Below are positions 5,313 to 7,884 of a stretch of 7,884 bases of DNA, in pieces (positions within the stretch are counted from its first letter, which is position 1; each line of letters begins with the position of its first letter). The position numbers and the translations under genes are program-made. The notes beneath the pieces are model-generated. The model worked only from the letters and a program-made list of their open reading frames with translations. It did no database searches and had not been told where the DNA came from. Source of the stretch: Rhodospirillaceae bacterium (GTDB lineage: Bacteria > Pseudomonadota > Alphaproteobacteria > Rhodospirillales_A > Casp-alpha2); assembly GCA_003488105.1 (NCBI GenBank), contig DNMS01000162.1, positions 1-7,884 on the forward strand. Reading direction: 5' to 3'.

Positions 5313-6130
5313 TGGAAATACGCGTTCGTCATTGGAATATGGCTATTGCCGGGGCGGTGTTTCTGCACGCAGCCGCGGCCGCCGTCGTGCTGTGGACCCC
5401 GGCGCCGTCTGGGGCGCAGCTTCCGGGTGTCGGCGGGATCGAGATTTCATTGGGTCCGGCGGGCGGTGCGCCCGGTTCCGACGCCCAGGATTCCCCGGAA
5501 CCGCAGGAAGCGAAACCGGTCGAGCCCATCGAGACCGTCGAGGCGGTGACGCCCGAGGTCCCGGTTGAGGCCGTGCCCGTGGAGCCGGTGGTCCCCGATG
5601 CCGTCGCCATCGAGCCGGTCAAGGCCGTCGAGGAACGCCCGCGCGACCCCTTGCCCGTGCCGCCCAAGGTGGTGCGCCCCAAGGCAGCGCCGCCGCCCAA
5701 GCCGGTGGAGACGGCGGCGGTCGCGCCGGCCCCGGTTCGCACGCCGCCGCCGGCGGTCGCCGGGGCCCAGGGCAAGGCGGGGACCAAGGACGCCAAGGAA
5801 ACCGGCAGCGGCGACAATTCCCAGGGCGGCGGTCAGGCCGGGGCGGCGGCGGATTACATGTCCGTGTTGCAGGCCTGGCTGGAAAAGCACAAGGAATACC
5901 CGCGCTCGGCCCGCTTGCGGCGCATCGAAGGGGCCGTGTTGCTGTATTTTTCCATCGACCGGGACGGGCGCCTTTTGGCCTACCGGATCGAGCGGTCGTC
6001 GGGTCACCGCATGCTGGACACGGAAACCATCGCCATGATCAATCGGGCCCAGCCCCTGCCGCCCATTCCCGGCGACATGTCCCGCGACAAGTTGGAAGTC
6101 GTCGTACCGGTCCAATTCTCTCTGAAATAG
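5312..6130 (+). CDS. tonB: TonB energy-transducing protein
   Basis: The protein has 272 residues. The ATG at 5312 overlaps the stop of the preceding exbD (TGATG), with AAGG at 5301-5304; a GTG at 5309 is possible. A single N-terminal membrane anchor (about 10-28) contains His19, matching the functionally important His20 of the E. coli TonB anchor; the Ser of the SxxxH motif is Ala15 here. A long periplasmic spacer (about 60-155) is dense in Pro, Val and Glu, with VEPV/VEAV-like repeats, then basic Pro-rich segments and a Gly/Ser linker near 164-180. The C-terminal domain (about 181-272) has the conserved YP (196-197), GAVLLYFSIDRDGRL (207-221), an SSGH motif (229-232), and a Pro-rich LPPIP before the last strand. 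It spans the periplasm and contacts the TonB box of receptors such as the one at 980-3055. It is the last gene of the coupled exbB-exbD-exbD-tonB set. Confidence 0.95.
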   Translation: MEIRVRHWNMAIAGAVFLHAAAAAVVLWTPAPSGAQLPGVGGIEISLGPAGGAPGSDAQDSPEPQEAKPVEPIETVEAVTPEVPVEAVPVEPVVPDAVAIEPVKAVEERPRDPLPVPPKVVRPKAAPPPKPVETAAVAPAPVRTPPPAVAGAQGKAGTKDAKETGSGDNSQGGGQAGAAADYMSVLQAWLEKHKEYPRSARLRRIEGAVLLYFSIDRDGRLLAYRIERSSGHRMLDTETIAMINRAQPLPPIPGDMSRDKLEVVVPVQFSLK

Positions 6131-6190
6131 AAGCAGAAGACCGCCCGGCGGCAGATGACGTGAGGGTTCGGGAGGGAGCGAAATCACTAA

Positions 6191-6219
6191 TTGCGAATAA
6201 TTATCAATATCGCTATCTT
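6191..6219 (+). promoter_or_regulatory. fecI promoter with Fur-box-like operator
   Basis: TTGCGA (6191-6196) and TATCTT (6214-6219) each match the sigma-70 hexamers at 4 of 6 positions and are exactly 17 bases apart. Between them, positions 6192-6206 read TGCGAATAATTATCA, matching the 7-1-7 Fur consensus TGATAAT-N-ATTATCA at 12 of 14 arm positions. A repressor bound there would occlude RNA polymerase. This predicts that the sigma factor gene is expressed under iron limitation, as is established for fecI-type genes. A related regulator with a similar AT-rich site cannot be excluded. Confidence 0.6.
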
Positions 6220-6242
6220 CAGGCCAAGGACAAGGCCTGAAG
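6217..6242 (+). repeat. Perfect 9-bp inverted repeat in the fecI upstream region
   Basis: CTTCAGGCC (6217-6225) and GGCCTGAAG (6234-6242) flank an 8-base AAGGACAA loop. The left arm overlaps the end of the -10 hexamer, so transcripts from that promoter would lack part of it. That favours a DNA operator, or a hairpin in read-through transcripts from tonB. No T-tract follows, so an intrinsic terminator for tonB is unlikely. Confidence 0.5.
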
Positions 6243-6260
6243 CCGTGGTAAACGGCGGGC

Positions 6261-6797
6261 ATGCGAGAGTACACAGCCGATCTCATGACCACGACGACTG
6301 CGCACAACCTGACCACCGCCTTCGAAACCCATTACGAGGAATTGATGGTCTTCGTGCGCCGCCGCGTGCGCTGCCCGGCCATGGCCGCCGACATTGTGCA
6401 GGAAACCTACGTTCGTGCGGTCACCGCCAAGACGCCGTCGCCCGTCGATAATCCCCGGGCTTTTCTGTACCGCGTCGCCGGCAATCTAGCCATCGACCAC
6501 CTGCGTCGGGAACAGCGCCGCCAGGCGATCATGGCCGACGGTGTCGCCGCCGATTTCGTGCCGGACGGCCAGCCGGGGGCGGAACGCGCCGTCGCGGCGC
6601 GCCAGGATATCGACAATCTACGCCGCATCGTCGACGGCCTGCCGCCCAAGTGCCGGGAGGTTTTCGTGCTGCGCCGCTTCGATGGCCTGGATCAGGCCGA
6701 AATCGCGGCGCGTCTGGGCATCAGCCGCAACATGGTGGAAAAGCATCTGCGCAAGGCGTTGCTTCACTGTGCTGCGCGCCTGGACCCGGAAGAATAG
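6261..6797 (+). CDS. fecI: FecI-type ECF sigma factor
   Basis: The protein has 178 residues. Sigma region 2 (about 22-88) includes AADIVQETYVRA (42-53) and the DNPRAFLYRVAGNLAIDHLRR stretch (63-83), typical of the FecI group. A variable linker (89-115) leads to region 4 (about 117-168), with LPPKCREVF (127-135) and a helix-turn-helix QAEIAARLGISRNMVEKHL (145-163). Such factors direct RNA polymerase to a TonB-receptor operon once the inner-membrane FecR partner relays a signal from an occupied receptor. The start is uncertain: the ATG at 6261 has no clear ribosome binding site, and an ATG at 6285 would remove eight residues without touching the sigma domains. The promoter with the Fur-like site lies just upstream. 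fecR follows after 105 bases. Target promoters are not visible with confidence in this window. Confidence 0.92.
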   Translation: MREYTADLMTTTTAHNLTTAFETHYEELMVFVRRRVRCPAMAADIVQETYVRAVTAKTPSPVDNPRAFLYRVAGNLAIDHLRREQRRQAIMADGVAADFVPDGQPGAERAVAARQDIDNLRRIVDGLPPKCREVFVLRRFDGLDQAEIAARLGISRNMVEKHLRKALLHCAARLDPEE

Positions 6798-6889
6798 ATT
6801 TTTCCCTCCTCTTACCGCCCCTTCATTCGTCATACCTAATGCCACCATGTGCTCCCGCGCATGGTCCGCCGTTCAAACCCTGACAGACC

Positions 6890-6896
6890 AAGGGGA
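6890..6896 (+). promoter_or_regulatory. Ribosome binding site selecting a TTG start for fecR
   Basis: AAGGGGA lies 6 bases before the TTG at 6903. The only nearby in-frame ATG (6861) has no purine-rich site upstream, and would add 14 arginine- and proline-containing residues ahead of the conserved FecR N-terminus. The TTG is therefore the better start. Confidence 0.55.
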
Positions 6897-6902
6897 TACC
6901 GT

Positions 6903-7884
6903 TTGTCCGATCATCCGAAACACCCCGTCTCCGCCGCCGCCCTGGAACAGGCGGCGGCCTGGTTCGCGCGGATCGACCGGGGCGACCTGTCGGACCGTGA
7001 ACGACAGGCGTTCGACGGCTGGCTTGCCGCCGATCCCGGCCATCAGCGGGCGTTCGCGCGGATTTCCCGGACCTGGGATGCGTTCGGCGATCTGGCGGGC
7101 ACCGTGGAAACGACGCCATCGGCAGGGAAGCCGGCCATCGATGGGTATCGGGCCGGGCGCCGTTGGGGGCTAGCGGCGGTCGCCGCCGGGCTGGTTCTGG
7201 CCCTCGGGCTGGGCACGGACCTGCCGCAGCGCATTGACGCGGAACTCCGCGCCGATGCCGTGACGGCGGCCGGCGAGACGCGAACGGTGTCCCTGCCCGA
7301 CGGATCGACGGCGGAACTGAACTCGGCAAGCGCCATTGCCGTCGATTTCGGCCCGGACGGCACGGGGCCGCGGCGGGTGCGCCTGCTGCGGGGCGAGGCG
7401 GCGTTCGACGTGGTCAAGAACCCGGACCGGCCCTTCACGGTGGCTGCCGGCGGCGGGCTCAGCCGCGTGCTCGGCACCGTGTTCACCGTCAGGGCACTGG
7501 ACAACGGCGCGTCGGTGACGCTGCTTGAGGGCCGGGTCGCCGTATCGGCAACCGACGGCGGGGCGGAAACGGTCCTGGCCCCGAATCAGCGGGTCCGCTA
7601 CGGCGCGGCAGGGGGGCTCGGCGACGTGGAAACCGTGGATCCGCGCAGTGCCGCCGCCTGGCGCCGGGGTAAACTGGTGTTCCGCGACCGGGCGTTGGGC
7701 GACGTGATTGACGAACTGAACCGCTATCATACCGGCCTGATCCGCCTGACCGATGCGGGGCTGCGCCAGCGCCGGGTTAACGGCGTGTTCGACACGCGCG
7801 ATCCCGTCGCCGTCGTCGGGGCGCTGGAAACGGCGCTCGGCCTCAGGTCCACCCGCCTGACCGACCATCTGATCCTGCTGCATC
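6903..7884 (+). CDS. fecR: FecR-type anti-sigma/signal-relay protein, 3' end cut by the window
   Basis: The visible part is 327 residues from a TTG start. Residues about 13-62 form the cytoplasmic FecR N-terminal (DUF4880-type) sigma-binding domain, with AAAWFARIDRG (17-27) and the tryptophans W20, W40 and W58 characteristic of it. A membrane helix lies at about 88-105, preceded by Arg86-Arg87. A twin arginine at this point fits the reported Tat-dependent export of E. coli FecR, although the motif is minimal here. The periplasmic FecR domain follows (about 125-215), including LPDGSTAELNSAS (131-143), LLRGEAAFDV (161-170) and GTVFTVRA (191-198). The C-terminal region (about 258-327) resembles the STN-like DUF4974 domain that contacts the receptor's signalling domain. 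Since family members run to about 320-340 residues, only a short tail is probably missing. It would control the FecI encoded upstream. A matching STN-bearing receptor is expected downstream. Confidence 0.92.
   Translation, partial: MSDHPKHPVSAAALEQAAAWFARIDRGDLSDRERQAFDGWLAADPGHQRAFARISRTWDAFGDLAGTVETTPSAGKPAIDGYRAGRRWGLAAVAAGLVLALGLGTDLPQRIDAELRADAVTAAGETRTVSLPDGSTAELNSASAIAVDFGPDGTGPRRVRLLRGEAAFDVVKNPDRPFTVAAGGGLSRVLGTVFTVRALDNGASVTLLEGRVAVSATDGGAETVLAPNQRVRYGAAGGLGDVETVDPRSAAAWRRGKLVFRDRALGDVIDELNRYHTGLIRLTDAGLRQRRVNGVFDTRDPVAVVGALETALGLRSTRLTDHLILLH

Noticed and set aside
6131..6175. GC-rich CCGCC/GGCGG pairing after tonB as a terminator
   Set aside because: The arms abut with almost no loop and no T-tract follows, so a stable terminator hairpin is not supported.
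6861..6902. ATG at 6861 as the fecR start
   Set aside because: It has no ribosome binding site and adds a short basic stretch not typical of FecR N-termini; the TTG at 6903 has AAGGGGA at good spacing. It cannot be fully excluded.

Overview
The window is about 7.9 kb of GC-rich DNA with strong G/C bias at third codon positions. Every confident gene lies on the + strand. The gene families (ExbB with two tandem ExbDs, TonB, a FecI/FecR pair, a DUF1775/YcnI-like protein) and the codon use suggest an alphaproteobacterium, perhaps Rhodospirillales-like. That placement is inference. I see no mobile element, CRISPR array, tRNA or rRNA.

Layout. Positions 1-171 are the 3' end of an unidentified gene, possibly of the DUF2946 type. 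An AT-rich regulatory gap follows (172-356), with a nested hairpin and a 17-bp interrupted palindrome over a TTGACA element. Next come a secreted DUF1775/YcnI-like protein (357-902) and a 691-residue TonB-dependent outer-membrane receptor (980-3055). A 146-bp gap (3056-3201) with an AT-rich promoter-like stretch and a strong GC hairpin leads into a second block: a small exported four-cysteine protein (3202-3639), exbB (3777-4523), exbD (4477-4902), a second exbD (4902-5312) and tonB (5312-6130). The last three junctions overlap, so the energizing complex looks translationally coupled. A 130-bp gap (6131-6260) holds a Fur-box-like palindrome between -35 and -10 like hexamers, then a 9-bp inverted repeat. 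It precedes a FecI-type ECF sigma factor (6261-6797) and its FecR-type regulator (6903 to beyond the window end).

How the parts fit. ExbB, the ExbDs and TonB would use the proton-motive force to drive import through the receptor. FecI/FecR would switch on a transport operon when a signalling receptor is occupied. The receptor in this window has no N-terminal signalling (STN) domain, so the FecIR partner is probably another receptor downstream of the window. The substrate is unresolved: the Fur-like site and FecIR point to iron, whereas the DUF1775 neighbour and possible DUF2946 remnant point to copper.

The most notable observation is that the second ExbD has Asn (N23) where ExbD proteins carry the proton-handling transmembrane Asp; the first ExbD keeps it (D30). 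If the two pair, the motor would contain an asymmetric ExbD heterodimer with one proton-carrying subunit.
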